NCBI GenBank assembly: GCA_903881565.1
Contig: CAIRTR010000065.1
Location: 1-45,094, forward strand
From: Oligoflexia bacterium
GTDB lineage: Bacteria > Bdellovibrionota > UBA1018
Length of the DNA stretch: 45,094 nt
Direction: 5' to 3'
Part shown: piece by piece, positions 1 through 8,473 of the stretch
Layout: each line of letters opens with the position of its first letter
Numbering within the stretch: the stretch's first letter is position 1
Notes under the pieces: model-generated
The model's database searches: none
What the model was told of the DNA's origin: nothing
Seen by the model: the letters and a program-made list of their open reading frames with translations, nothing else
Program-made: the position numbers and the translations under genes

Positions 1-117
1 TAAGGCCACCGCGCCATTTTCAGAGCCATAAACCGTATAACCTTCGCTCTCAAGAAGCAGCGATGAAGCAAATAAAATGTTCCGATCATCCTCAACAATC
101 AATATCGTCTTAGCCAT
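1..117 (-). CDS. Response regulator receiver domain, N-terminal part (cut by window edge)
   Basis: The 39 visible residues begin MAKTILIVEDDRNILFAS and match the start of a CheY-like receiver domain: hydrophobic beta-1 (TILIV) followed by the acidic pocket E-D-D that binds magnesium, then helix 1. The phospho-acceptor Asp and any output domain lie left of position 1, so the output function is unknown. Its ATG overlaps the stop of the histidine kinase remnant upstream, the usual arrangement of a two-component pair. The family call is secure from the motif; anything beyond the receiver domain cannot be seen. Confidence 0.85.
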   Translation of the reverse strand, partial: MAKTILIVEDDRNILFASSLLLESEGYTVYGSENGAVAL

Positions 118-345
118 TTATGAACGCCCTTTCTCGGAAAACATTTGGGGAAGCTCATAATAGAACGTGTGTTCGGTATTGTACTTTACCGCGTTATCAA
201 GGAGATTGGAGAGCACCTGATTCATGCGCACAGGGTCCAGTTCGATCTGCACCGGGTGATCAGGTGCTGCGAAAACAAAAGCCAACAGTGCACTCGGCCC
301 AAACGCAAGCGCCGCAATCAAACCCGTGAACAACCGAGACGTCAT
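118..345 (-). pseudogene. Histidine kinase remnant with large in-frame deletions
   Basis: This 75-residue ORF has a good ribosome site (GAGGGAG just before ATG) and an N-terminal hydrophobic segment (residues 5-27) like the first membrane helix of a sensor kinase. It then jumps to DPVRMNQVLSNLLDNAVKYN (residues 37-56), an unmistakable N-box of a HATPase_c domain. The ending HTFYYELP resembles the last strand of a kinase (usually G-T-x-F-x-F-x-L-P). The H-box, G1 and G2 boxes and sensor region are all missing, yet the frame is kept. It abuts the response regulator with a one-base overlap. I read it as a kinase gene collapsed by two internal deletions; it cannot be an active kinase. An alternative is a real small membrane protein reusing the fragment. 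Confidence 0.7.
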
Positions 346-532
346 TGCTCCCTCTCCCTTTGCCTTGGGGAACTAGTACTGCAAGTTTCGGCGCGAGGCC
401 AGGGAAAATCAGGGGTTTTTTAGGTCTTCGCGGCTGATTTTGGCTTCTATCGAAAGTGCATTTTGCACGAAAATCTCGAGCACTTCAGCCGCTAAACCGG
501 CGTGCATTTTCCGGCGGGCGTTTTAATGAGCC

Positions 533-1081
533 TTAGCGCGCCGTTTTTTGACTTAATATTTTGCCCATCACTTCAAGCGTTGCAGGACTTAGATTCGCTT
601 TGTAGCCGCTCCAAAGTTCTGCGGATTTTTCAATCGTAGGGTGTTGATCGTTTGCGAGATCAGAGGCCACAGAATCTTTTATGGCATTAAGTTCTTCAAG
701 TTCGTGGTTATAAACTTCAAGGGATTCTTGAGAGACTCCGAGGGCGAGTGCTCTGTCGGCAGAAATTTCTGAAAAAGTGAGTCCGCTAGAGCCTTCTTGA
801 TCCAAGAGCACCAGGCCTGCGATGCCGATCGCGCCGGCCGCGAGAATTTCGGCAGCTCCCACAAAAGCGTCGAGCACCCGCCCCACGGGATTGAGCCGCT
901 TATCCGGAATCGCAGCATCCAACAAAAGCCCGCCGGTCACCGCCAGCAATGCGCCTCCTACGATCATGACGGGCACGTTAGCGGTCGCAATACCGACCAC
1001 CGCGTGAGCCTTCTTCGGAGAGAGTGTCGAAGAAGTGATAAGCGCGCCGAGAACGAGAATTGAAAATGATTTTTTGAACAT
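533..1081 (-). CDS. Exported protein of unknown function
   Basis: A 182-residue protein with a clear signal peptide (MFKKSFSILVLGALITSSTL, cleavage probably after AHA near residue 27). Two further hydrophobic Gly/Ala-rich stretches follow (about 36-55 and 74-93), then a soluble acidic C-terminal half predicted to be helical. The start is supported by GGGAGG about 9 bases upstream. I do not recognise a family. The glycine-rich hydrophobic pair could be a membrane hairpin, so the mature protein may sit in the inner membrane with its C-terminal domain in the periplasm. Confidence 0.7.
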   Translation of the reverse strand: MFKKSFSILVLGALITSSTLSPKKAHAVVGIATANVPVMIVGGALLAVTGGLLLDAAIPDKRLNPVGRVLDAFVGAAEILAAGAIGIAGLVLLDQEGSSGLTFSEISADRALALGVSQESLEVYNHELEELNAIKDSVASDLANDQHPTIEKSAELWSGYKANLSPATLEVMGKILSQKTAR

Positions 1082-1309
1082 GACTGAGATCCTCCCATGA
1101 GAGTTTTTGTTTAGCGACGGCTCCGATTCTTTGAAGTCATCGAAGCAATCGCTTGATTAATGCGGTGTATAAAACAAACATTGGCAATACGGAAATCAAT
1201 AGAAGTAATACGAGTCATTCCTGGAAGGAATCTGTGGAGGAACCCTTGTGGACGCCCCTTGCTCAATCACACCTTTTTGAATGTACCGGCTTTAGTCAGC
1301 GCCAATGAG

Positions 1310-1885
1310 TTAAGGCGGAGCACCGTCTGATTCAATCCTCATGATCCGGTAACCTTGAGCGAGAAGCGTTTTCATTGGAACTCCCGCAGCTTCGAAGAGA
1401 TTCTTGATAAGGTACCGACCCATGCCTCTGAAGTCCCGCCCGAAGTGAACGATTCGAGTAAACGCCAGATGATCCCAAAAGCCCCGTCCAGTTTCGTTCT
1501 TGTTTAGTGATGCGCCTTTTTTGGCGCCGGTGACGATAATGGCGATTCCACCCGCGAGCTCTCGCAGGAACCGCCTCCAGATGAGGCGAGATGGCACCTT
1601 GATGAGGAGATGAATGTGATTACCGACGTTTGCATAGCGATAAAGCCGCACGCCCCAGCGTTTAGCAAGTGCCTCCGTAAAGTCATGAATATGATCACAA
1701 TGCTTGGGATGAAGCATAGAACTTGAGCCGCGAGCCTGAGAGGATCGCAAAACAACGTGAAGTGCCTGCTTCGGATCAATGGGGCGCCTGATTTTGCGCT
1801 TGTTCTTCGTGTGCTCCCCGCCATGAGAGATGTCTCCCGTTTTCGAATTGAATCCAGGCAAAAAGGATTGAGCTTTGACTCGCAT
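1310..1885 (-). CDS. RAYT-like (IS200/Y1 family) transposase
   Basis: Contains the HUH nuclease signature in NVGNHIHLLIKVPSR, preceded by a conserved basic block KNKRKIRRPIDPKQALHVVLRS typical of REP-associated tyrosine transposases, and followed by a Tyr in GRYLIKNLFEAAG that fits the catalytic Y1 tyrosine. These enzymes nick single-stranded DNA at hairpins. I chose the ATG at 1885; a GTG at 1930 in the same frame would add 15 residues, and neither has a strong ribosome site. No second transposon gene (TnpB) or paired terminal hairpins are visible alongside, so it looks like a solitary, domesticated copy rather than a mobile insertion sequence. Confidence 0.8.
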   Translation of the reverse strand: MRVKAQSFLPGFNSKTGDISHGGEHTKNKRKIRRPIDPKQALHVVLRSSQARGSSSMLHPKHCDHIHDFTEALAKRWGVRLYRYANVGNHIHLLIKVPSRLIWRRFLRELAGGIAIIVTGAKKGASLNKNETGRGFWDHLAFTRIVHFGRDFRGMGRYLIKNLFEAAGVPMKTLLAQGYRIMRIESDGAPP

Positions 1886-2167
1886 TTTTTCTGATAGCGT
1901 AGGGGCAATGGGTTTGCAAGCAAAATTCACCCACGGCGGAGGTCCGGACCTGGTACATCATGGAGACTGAGAAGGGAGAACAGCCGTTTCACGTGATTTG
2001 TCAAAATGCCCACAGCGCTACAGTGAATGGCACGCTCCCGCGCTTCCCCTCCCGCGCTAACCGCCGCAAGCGATCGGAAACGAGCCTTTTTACAATTCAC
2101 AATCACACCACCTAAAGACGTAAATTACTAATATTACACCACAATCTGAAACATCTACCATTCAACT

Positions 2168-2189
2168 TATCATTCATGCTATCATTCAT
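2168..2189 (+). repeat. Direct repeat TATCATTCAT x2 at the yjjJ start
   Basis: The decamer TATCATTCAT occurs at 2168-2177 and 2180-2189, straddling the annotated ATG at 2176. With a second ATG at 2194 (residue 7), the repeat could mask the true start or be a protein-binding site. No Shine-Dalgarno sequence is evident before either ATG. Confidence 0.5.
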
Positions 2190-3528
2190 ATTGATGATCA
2201 AATCGTCCAAACAGCGTTTACTAGAACTCCTCCGCTCCGAAGGCCCTCAGAGTCCAGCGGTACTGATGGGGCGATTGAGCATCAGTCAACCCACCTTGTT
2301 TCGGTTAGCCAAAGCCCAACCCGAGAACATTGCCGCACTCGGCGCCAATCGAAATCGCAAACTCGCCGCACTTCGAAACGCTCGAGGGCTGACTTCAATC
2401 ACGCCTGTTTTTTTCATCTCCCCAGAAGGCGAAGCCGTCTCCGCTGGCAACCTTCTCGCCCTCTACCCTAGCTCGTTCGTTTTTCAGCCAAACTCATCGC
2501 CATCGAAGCCCCTGTTTTATCCAGGGCTACCCTTCTTTTTAGACGACATGCGACCCCAAGGCTTCATGGGGAGAACCTTTAGCCAAAAACATTCAGACTT
2601 GAGATTGCCTCCGCGAATATCAGACTGGAGCAATGACGACATTCTCGAGGCCCTTGCCTGCCGAGGCGAGGATCTAACAGGTAATCTCCTCATCGGAGCA
2701 GAATCTTTTGAACGCTACCAATCACTTCGACGCGGCAAGACCGAAGCAATCGATGGTACGCGGCCCGCAAAACAATATCTCATCCATGCACAAGCTGCCA
2801 TCGATGGACAGCCCGCCGGCTCATCTGCCGGAGGAGAACAGCCCAAGTTCGGTGCGACACTCAAAGACAAGAACGGCACCCTCAAAAAGGTTCTTGTGAA
2901 ATTCTCCCCCACCGGCGACACATTTTCTGCCTCCCGATGGCGCGATCTCCTCATCTGCGAATCACTCTCGCTTGAGCTATTGCGCGAAAACGGCATTGCA
3001 GCCGCAGAGAGCAGACTCATAGAAGCTGGGGGAAGAACATTTCTAGAAACCCTACGCTTTGATCGTGTAAGCGCACACGGACGAAAAGGCACAATCTCGC
3101 TCTCCGCGATTGAAAACGAATGGATTGGGCGAGGCGAGAACTGGTCCGTGTCTGCGCAAGCGTTAGCGCGTGACAAAAAAATATCAGCGGACGATCTTAG
3201 CACCATTCAGACCTTAGAGTGCTTCGGCCGATTAATCGCCAACACCGATCGTCACCCCGGCAACCTCTCCTTTTTCTGGCAGCCCGGAGAGAAGCAGGTC
3301 CAACTCGCCCCGATTTATGACATGCTCCCCATGCTCTATGCGCCTAGCAGTGGCGGTGAAGATACCCGGAAAAAGTTCAGCCTCCCCTCTTATGATCACA
3401 CCCTCCTAAACTCCTGGAAAGGGGCACTCAAACTGGCAATCCAGTACTGGACCCGAGTACACGAGGACTCAAGGATCTCGCCCGAATTCAGAATAATCGC
3501 AAAGCGGAACCTCTCGTTGCTGTCCTAA
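2176..3528 (+). CDS. yjjJ: HipA-family serine/threonine kinase-like protein, YjjJ type
   Basis: A 450-residue protein with an N-terminal helix-turn-helix-like region (about residues 10-50, SKQRLLELLRSEGPQSPAVL then SQPTLFRLAK) joined to a HipA kinase core. The core shows SAGGEQPK (217-224), the ATP-contacting Lys242 in VKFSP, LETLRFDR (290-297), the catalytic NTDRHPGN (Asp358, Asn363) and the metal-binding Asp382 in PIYDMLP. This fused HTH plus HipA layout is that of E. coli YjjJ. HipA toxins phosphorylate aminoacyl-tRNA synthetases such as GltX; whether YjjJ-type members do so is not settled. No separate hipB antitoxin gene lies beside it, so the built-in HTH may do the regulation. All key kinase residues are present. 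Confidence 0.85.
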   Translation: MLSFILMIKSSKQRLLELLRSEGPQSPAVLMGRLSISQPTLFRLAKAQPENIAALGANRNRKLAALRNARGLTSITPVFFISPEGEAVSAGNLLALYPSSFVFQPNSSPSKPLFYPGLPFFLDDMRPQGFMGRTFSQKHSDLRLPPRISDWSNDDILEALACRGEDLTGNLLIGAESFERYQSLRRGKTEAIDGTRPAKQYLIHAQAAIDGQPAGSSAGGEQPKFGATLKDKNGTLKKVLVKFSPTGDTFSASRWRDLLICESLSLELLRENGIAAAESRLIEAGGRTFLETLRFDRVSAHGRKGTISLSAIENEWIGRGENWSVSAQALARDKKISADDLSTIQTLECFGRLIANTDRHPGNLSFFWQPGEKQVQLAPIYDMLPMLYAPSSGGEDTRKKFSLPSYDHTLLNSWKGALKLAIQYWTRVHEDSRISPEFRIIAKRNLSLLS

Positions 3529-3637
3529 AACCCCGAAAACGCACCCCTGCCGTGGATATGCGAAGTTATTGGATTTCAGCCTGACCCAAATTAGAAATTT
3601 CCACATTCGGCTCCAAAATGCGCTATACCCTCCCCAC

Positions 3638-4174
3638 ATGAGCCTCCCAAAACCGTTCCTTCCCCCCGCTTTGCCTGTACTCAAACTCACCCGTGTTGTG
3701 GAGGCGGATCCGCGCCATGCTGCGATTGAAGCACTCCTTAAAAAAGACTGCCGGCCGCTTTGGGAAAAAAGTTTTTACAAAGTACCCCATATCCCTTTTC
3801 TGCCGGCTCTGGAGAGTTGCCTCAGAGACGTCCACAGTCGCAAGAAACTGGAACGTGGAGTGGAGCAAATTGAGCGCCTCTTAAGCAAAGAGCAAAAGGG
3901 ATTGGCCGCACTTAAAGAAAAGCAAGGCACCGAACCTTTTAACCGGATTTCGCGACTCTTTATCGTGGCCAATGATGGGAGCGAGCGCTTCTATCGGGCG
4001 TGCGAAAAAGTGCTGCTACAGAACAGCGATCGCCTGCTTCTCTTGCACGTCGACGCGTCTTCTGACCGCCTTGCGCAGTGTATTTTAGGTGTGTCGGACA
4101 AACCGCTCAAAGCGCTCCTCGTCTCAGACCGGGACGCGGTTTCGGGAGTGCTGTTTTCGCTAGTGGGGAACTAG
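3638..4174 (+). CDS. Hypothetical protein
   Basis: A 178-residue protein starting at ATG 3638 (a TTG at 3569 in the same frame would add 23 residues, less likely). It has no signal peptide or membrane segment. The middle (about residues 70-105) is a charged helical segment rich in Lys/Glu/Leu that could form a short coiled coil, and the C-terminal half alternates hydrophobic strands and helices (RLFIVAND, RLLLLHVD, KALLVSDRD), hinting at an alpha/beta fold. I do not recognise it; the strand pattern with SDRD near the end may suggest a small nucleotide-related fold but this is weak. It converges on the GDPD gene with four bases between stops. Confidence 0.6.
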   Translation: MSLPKPFLPPALPVLKLTRVVEADPRHAAIEALLKKDCRPLWEKSFYKVPHIPFLPALESCLRDVHSRKKLERGVEQIERLLSKEQKGLAALKEKQGTEPFNRISRLFIVANDGSERFYRACEKVLLQNSDRLLLLHVDASSDRLAQCILGVSDKPLKALLVSDRDAVSGVLFSLVGN

Positions 4175-4178
4175 CAAT

Positions 4179-5237
4179 CTAGCGCCCCTTCAGACTCCAT
4201 CTCGCAGGGACACTCGCCCCTCGCGCGGCAAGCATTGAGATGAGTCGCCCAGGATCGTCCGTGATAATTCCGTCCACACCCCAATCGATCATTTTTGCGG
4301 TCATTTTTGCGTCAAATGCCGTGCCCAGCTTTTCAGGCCAGCTCCAAACAACGACCTTAAGCCCCAGGGAGTGCGCTTCTTTGAGTGACCCGAGCGTCAA
4401 CTCCGCATCTTCTGGCTCCCAAGCAAATCCACCCATTACCTTGACCATCTGCGGGATTGATCCGCCACTCTGAGCCAGGAGCGCGCCTCCCGTCCAAAGC
4501 GTCGCCAAGGCCGGATCTTGTGAATAAAAATCATCCCCACCCCCTTTTTCGTTATCGCGACTGGTAAGGTACGCGGTCTTGAGGTGTGAATCGAGTTTCT
4601 GAAGCGCCGTCAGACAGCGAAAATCGAAGGCTTGAACTTCCGTGCGACCGATGATTTTTTCTTCTTTTAAAACTCGGTAAACCGCGCTCGCAAATACGAC
4701 CGGATCCGCGCTAGATTCGGGGTGCGTGGGATCAGTTTTCATTTCAATCTGAAACCCGACACTGCCGTGAGTTTCGCGCTCCACAAAGCGCACGACTTCG
4801 CGCAAGGTCGGCATCCGCGTGCCATCCACCGGCAACTGGTCTGGGAAAAACTTCGCGTACGCGCTCTCCGGATTGAGTCGTCCGACATCAAACTGCTGCA
4901 ATTCTTTGAGGGTCAAATTCTTCACCGCATATTTGTTTTTTTCGATAAATTGGCCGTCGGCCTTGCGAACAAGCTCAGGCTTCAAAAGCGGGTCATGCGA
5001 AATCAATACTTCACCCTCTTTCGTCAACACCACATCCATATCAACGAAGTCGGTTCCGATCGCAAGCGCGGCTCGAAACCCGGGCATGGTATTTTCAGGC
5101 GCAAATGATCGGACGCCTCGGTGGGCATAGACTTGAAGATGTGGCGTGCCCGGAGAAGCGCCGAAAGCGCCAAAAGCGGAGCCCAAAAATACCACAAACA
5201 GAGACACGAAGTAGGCGAGGATTGTGATTTGTGACAT
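4179..5237 (-). CDS. Glycerophosphodiester phosphodiesterase (exported)
   Basis: Carries the full GDPD signature: AHRG with catalytic His, ENT with the metal-binding Glu, DFVDMDVVLTKEG and the second His in LISHDP. The enzyme hydrolyses glycerophosphodiesters to glycerol-3-phosphate plus an alcohol. The start at 5237 gives a hydrophobic N-terminus (ITILAYFVSLFVVFLGSAFG), a signal peptide or anchor, placing the enzyme in the periplasm as for GlpQ; a longer reading frame upstream would run into the divergent transporter gene. Mature length near 330 residues fits GlpQ-like enzymes. It is divergent from a GlpT-like transporter 46 bases away, so the pair likely makes and imports glycerol-3-phosphate from lipid debris. 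Confidence 0.9.
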   Translation of the reverse strand: MSQITILAYFVSLFVVFLGSAFGAFGASPGTPHLQVYAHRGVRSFAPENTMPGFRAALAIGTDFVDMDVVLTKEGEVLISHDPLLKPELVRKADGQFIEKNKYAVKNLTLKELQQFDVGRLNPESAYAKFFPDQLPVDGTRMPTLREVVRFVERETHGSVGFQIEMKTDPTHPESSADPVVFASAVYRVLKEEKIIGRTEVQAFDFRCLTALQKLDSHLKTAYLTSRDNEKGGGDDFYSQDPALATLWTGGALLAQSGGSIPQMVKVMGGFAWEPEDAELTLGSLKEAHSLGLKVVVWSWPEKLGTAFDAKMTAKMIDWGVDGIITDDPGRLISMLAARGASVPARWSLKGR

Positions 5238-5283
5238 ACTAAGGAGAGTTGCATCTCGACTTGATCTCGTCAATACTACACCC

Positions 5284-6633
5284 ATGCCTAGCCCTGCAGC
5301 CATCCTACGCCTCACCCCAAATCCACAGCAGCTCAAACGCTTGGTTGCATGGCGAGTCTCCACCTTCTGGGTCATGCTCATCGGGTACATCGGCTATTAT
5401 CTGATTCGAGGCAACCTCCCCGTCGCGCTCCCGCTTTTGAGTCGCGAATTCGGCTACACGAATCTTGAGCTTGGAAAAATCCTGACCTTCTCGGAACTGG
5501 CCTACGCGCTAGGAAAACTGACCACCGGTCCCTACGCCGACACCCTTGGCGGCAAAAAAATATTCATGATGGGGATGATCGGTGGAATTGTATTTAATTT
5601 TCTTTTCCCGCTGCACCCGAGCCTTCTCTACTTTACCGTTGCCTGGTGCTTTGTGAGATTCTTTTTATCCATGGGCTGGGGCGGAATCATCAAAACCATC
5701 GGCGAGTGGTACGAGCCCGAACGCAACGGCACGATCATGGGGCTGATCAGCGTGAATTTCCAATTTGGCGGAGTATTGGCTTCTTTGTTTGGCGGCCTTC
5801 TCATTGGCTGGGGCGTGGGCTGGAAAGGCCTGTTTTTCTGGCCGGCGATTGTCGTAACGGGTTTCGCGGTACTCTCACAACTGCTCTCTAAAGCAAGTCC
5901 CGGCGATCTGATTCCCGACGTGGTTTTTGGGAAAAACGCAGGCACCAAAAAATCAGTGCTTTCGCTTGAGGCCGCTCATGGCGCGCGCAGCGCTCATGGC
6001 GGTGGCCTGGAGATCGCAAAGAAACTTTTCGAAGTCCCGCTCTTTCGGCAGGTCCTCGTGTTTAGCTTTTTCATTCATATTTTGCGCTCATTCTTTATGT
6101 TCTGGATTCCAAAATTCATGGTGGACCTGGGAATGGGCACGGTGAACGCAGCGTTTTCATCGGCCGTTTTTCCGCTCGCCGGGGCACTGGGTACGATTGG
6201 ATTAGGTTGGTACACGGATCGTTTTGCTAAAGACGGGGATCGCTCGGCCGCCATGTGGAAGATGCTTTTTGGCTCAGTTATTTCGTTGGCCATTATCGGA
6301 GTCCTGATCCCCTTTCATCTAAAGTTTCAGGTCGCCATCATTGTCCTGCTCGCTTTTTCGGGGTTCTTTATCTACGGCCCCTACTCGATGTCAGCCGGCT
6401 GCCTGAGCTTAGACATCGCAGGTCCCGAGGGCGCGGGGACGTGCACAGGCCTCATCGACGGAATCGGTTACATCGGCGGTGCCGTTGCCGCGTGGGGAAC
6501 AGGTGCGATCTCGGATGCGTTCGGATGGGGTGAAGTGTTTTTCGCCTTGTCGGGATTTTCACTGCTCACGGTCGCCTGGGTATTTCACATGAGCCGATGG
6601 GCTCAAAAGAAGTCTAGAATGGGAGCGTCATGA
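5284..6633 (+). CDS. OPA-family MFS transporter, GlpT-like (organophosphate:phosphate antiporter)
   Basis: A 449-residue protein with about 12 hydrophobic segments. The N-terminal GYYLIRGNLPVALPLLSREF and the YADTLGGKK loop match the organophosphate:phosphate antiporter group (GlpT, UhpT), as does the RFFLSMGWGGIIKTIGEWY helix. Inner-membrane uptake of glycerol-3-phosphate in exchange for phosphate is the likely role, supported by the divergent GDPD gene. I chose ATG 5284; a GTG at 5224 would overlap the GDPD start. The downstream gene overlaps its stop by four bases (ATGA), so it leads an operon of at least four genes. The exact substrate cannot be read from sequence. Confidence 0.85.
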   Translation: MPSPAAILRLTPNPQQLKRLVAWRVSTFWVMLIGYIGYYLIRGNLPVALPLLSREFGYTNLELGKILTFSELAYALGKLTTGPYADTLGGKKIFMMGMIGGIVFNFLFPLHPSLLYFTVAWCFVRFFLSMGWGGIIKTIGEWYEPERNGTIMGLISVNFQFGGVLASLFGGLLIGWGVGWKGLFFWPAIVVTGFAVLSQLLSKASPGDLIPDVVFGKNAGTKKSVLSLEAAHGARSAHGGGLEIAKKLFEVPLFRQVLVFSFFIHILRSFFMFWIPKFMVDLGMGTVNAAFSSAVFPLAGALGTIGLGWYTDRFAKDGDRSAAMWKMLFGSVISLAIIGVLIPFHLKFQVAIIVLLAFSGFFIYGPYSMSAGCLSLDIAGPEGAGTCTGLIDGIGYIGGAVAAWGTGAISDAFGWGEVFFALSGFSLLTVAWVFHMSRWAQKKSRMGAS

Positions 6634-7406
6634 AAATGAAATTTATTATGAAGAGTCTTTCGGCTGCAGCGTCGCTCACAGCTGCCTTGTTATTAATTAC
6701 GCAAGCAGCCCAGGCCGAAACTCCGCAGGTGGAACCAAGCCCTGCGCCAGAAGCCCCGGCAGCAGCCACGCCAGTCGTGCTCCGCTCTCAAAGGTGGGCA
6801 GGAGGCAGCGGCGGGTTAATGTTAGGTTATTCGCCCTTATTTAAGCCCAAACTTGCAACGGCTGCGCGGCTGAATTGCGGTAAATTTTCAAGTTTCGATG
6901 CAGGCCTAGAACTCAAAGACCATGTTTCGTTAACAGGCAGAATTTCCAGTGCTACGGTTCCCTCGCTTAAGGTCTATGATTCGAGCGCCTTTCAAACCAC
7001 TTATTATGCCAACGCGCCGGCATCCCTTTACGAACTCATGGTGTCGATCAACGCTCCTTTGAATGAACCTTATTCGAAGTTAGGGCCGGTACAGCTTTTT
7101 CTTCCGCTGCAGTTTGGCAGCTCCTATCTTACGATCACGGGGGGCGGCAGCAAGTATACGGCGATGGCACTCGAGGGCGCGCTGGGCTTAGGCGCTCGCG
7201 TTTACACCTGGAGCACGGTGAGGTTCGATATTTCGGGACTCTATCGGTTCGGATTGCCCTTGATCGGAATTACAAAAAGCGACTCCACGCTCGTCACGGT
7301 CCAGAATTCCATTGGTGAGAATCTCAAATCCAGTCTCGAAGGAATGGAGATGAGGGTCGGTGTCACATTCATGCTTCCGTCTTCCCATGAGGAGAAACAG
7401 CAATGA
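6630..7406 (+). CDS. Exported protein, probable outer-membrane beta-barrel
   Basis: A 258-residue protein with a signal peptide ending at AQA (about residue 29), then a Pro/Ala/Glu-rich linker (residues 31-50), then alternating amphipathic strands separated by Gly/Ser/Thr turns, for example GSSYLTITGGGSKYTAMALEG and RVYTWSTVRFDISGLYRFG. The last strand VGVTFMLP is followed by a short polar tail, so it does not end in a canonical C-terminal aromatic. GGGAG precedes the ATG, which overlaps the transporter stop. I do not recognise a family. A passive barrel or surface anchor for the following lipoprotein is plausible. Confidence 0.65.
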   Translation: MKMKFIMKSLSAAASLTAALLLITQAAQAETPQVEPSPAPEAPAAATPVVLRSQRWAGGSGGLMLGYSPLFKPKLATAARLNCGKFSSFDAGLELKDHVSLTGRISSATVPSLKVYDSSAFQTTYYANAPASLYELMVSINAPLNEPYSKLGPVQLFLPLQFGSSYLTITGGGSKYTAMALEGALGLGARVYTWSTVRFDISGLYRFGLPLIGITKSDSTLVTVQNSIGENLKSSLEGMEMRVGVTFMLPSSHEEKQQ

Positions 7407-8470
7407 GAACTTTAATACTCAGTCTCCTGGTTCTTTTCGCTTCCTGCTCCAACGATGCAACAAAAACGGCTACTGGAAAAACATTCGTAATTCGCGGAAA
7501 AGCGCTCACCGGCGCGCATCCTAAAACGCGAAAACCTGTCGCCGGAGGCTTTGTCGGACTCGTCAGTCCGGAGCCCAGCAAATGGATGGGCCTTAGTTTT
7601 GCCACCAACAGTGGCGTGCCCAATAAAACGGTGACCCAGGCCGATGGTAGTTTCACGTTCACCGTTGATATCAGCATTATCGTGACCACCTATCCGATCT
7701 TTTTGGCCGTCAGCGATTCGGCGCAAACGTACACGATGATCTCCGAAATCCCGGTCAATCTCGCCGTCGAAGACGCACAGGTGGATATGGACATCAACCC
7801 AACGACGAGTGTGGCTGGGCAAATGATCTGTCCAGGCGGGGTTTATCCTCCCAAAGGCAACGGGTATTGCTATAGCGATCCTCATAACGCCTCGACCACC
7901 AAAGACGCGATGGAGACGAGCATTGATAACCTGCTCGCAGGTGCGGACGTAGCCGTCGAGATGGCAACGCCCGGGGATTGGAAAACGTTCATTACCACTT
8001 TGCTAGGTGACGCCCCTACTTTTGCCGAACTCAAGGCGATACTGAACAAAGCGGGGTTGACCTCGACTGATTTAACTGCCACCGCCATTGATTCCGCACT
8101 GATCACGCTCCCCATTGTGACCGAACCCGTTTACGGGATCGACGACAATGACCCCACCCCGACAACGACCTCTGATAGTTCCAGTGGCGGATCCTGCTCC
8201 GGGGGCTGGATCGGATCCGAATCCTCTTGCGTCCCTTTGGGCGCGGGCGGAAGCTGCGTCTGCTCGGGAAGCAAAAGCACTTGCGTATCGAAGTCTGAGT
8301 ACGAGAGTGTGACCGGTCTGACGTTCCCCTCAGCCTGTGCACCTTCTGGGACCACGGGATGCATGAACGGAGAAAAGGGCACGCTCGTGAAACCCTGCTG
8401 CTCGGGATTATCATGTAAATTGTCTTCGGTATGTGGCGGAGGCAGTAACGTCGGAGGCATTTGCCAATAA
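7403..8470 (+). CDS. Cys-rich lipoprotein with carboxypeptidase-regulatory-like domain
   Basis: The N-terminus MRTLILSLLVLFASCSN has a lipobox (F-A-S-C), so the mature protein should be lipidated at Cys15. Residues about 28-110 (FVIRGKALTGA, GFVGLVSP, ADGSFTFTVDIS) resemble the beta-sandwich of carboxypeptidase regulatory-like/transthyretin domains. The last 100 residues hold 12 cysteines with Gly/Ser spacing, including a CC pair, like small disulfide-knotted extracellular modules. The ATG overlaps the previous stop by four bases. Function unknown; a surface adhesin or binding protein is the natural guess. Together with its barrel and diheme neighbours it forms a translationally coupled envelope module. 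Confidence 0.7.
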   Translation: MRTLILSLLVLFASCSNDATKTATGKTFVIRGKALTGAHPKTRKPVAGGFVGLVSPEPSKWMGLSFATNSGVPNKTVTQADGSFTFTVDISIIVTTYPIFLAVSDSAQTYTMISEIPVNLAVEDAQVDMDINPTTSVAGQMICPGGVYPPKGNGYCYSDPHNASTTKDAMETSIDNLLAGADVAVEMATPGDWKTFITTLLGDAPTFAELKAILNKAGLTSTDLTATAIDSALITLPIVTEPVYGIDDNDPTPTTTSDSSSGGSCSGGWIGSESSCVPLGAGGSCVCSGSKSTCVSKSEYESVTGLTFPSACAPSGTTGCMNGEKGTLVKPCCSGLSCKLSSVCGGGSNVGGICQ

Positions 8471-8473
8471 AAT

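Noticed and set aside
5224-5283. GTG start for the GlpT-like gene
   Set aside because: It would overlap the divergent GDPD start and adds 20 residues not typical of the N-terminus; ATG 5284 is favoured.
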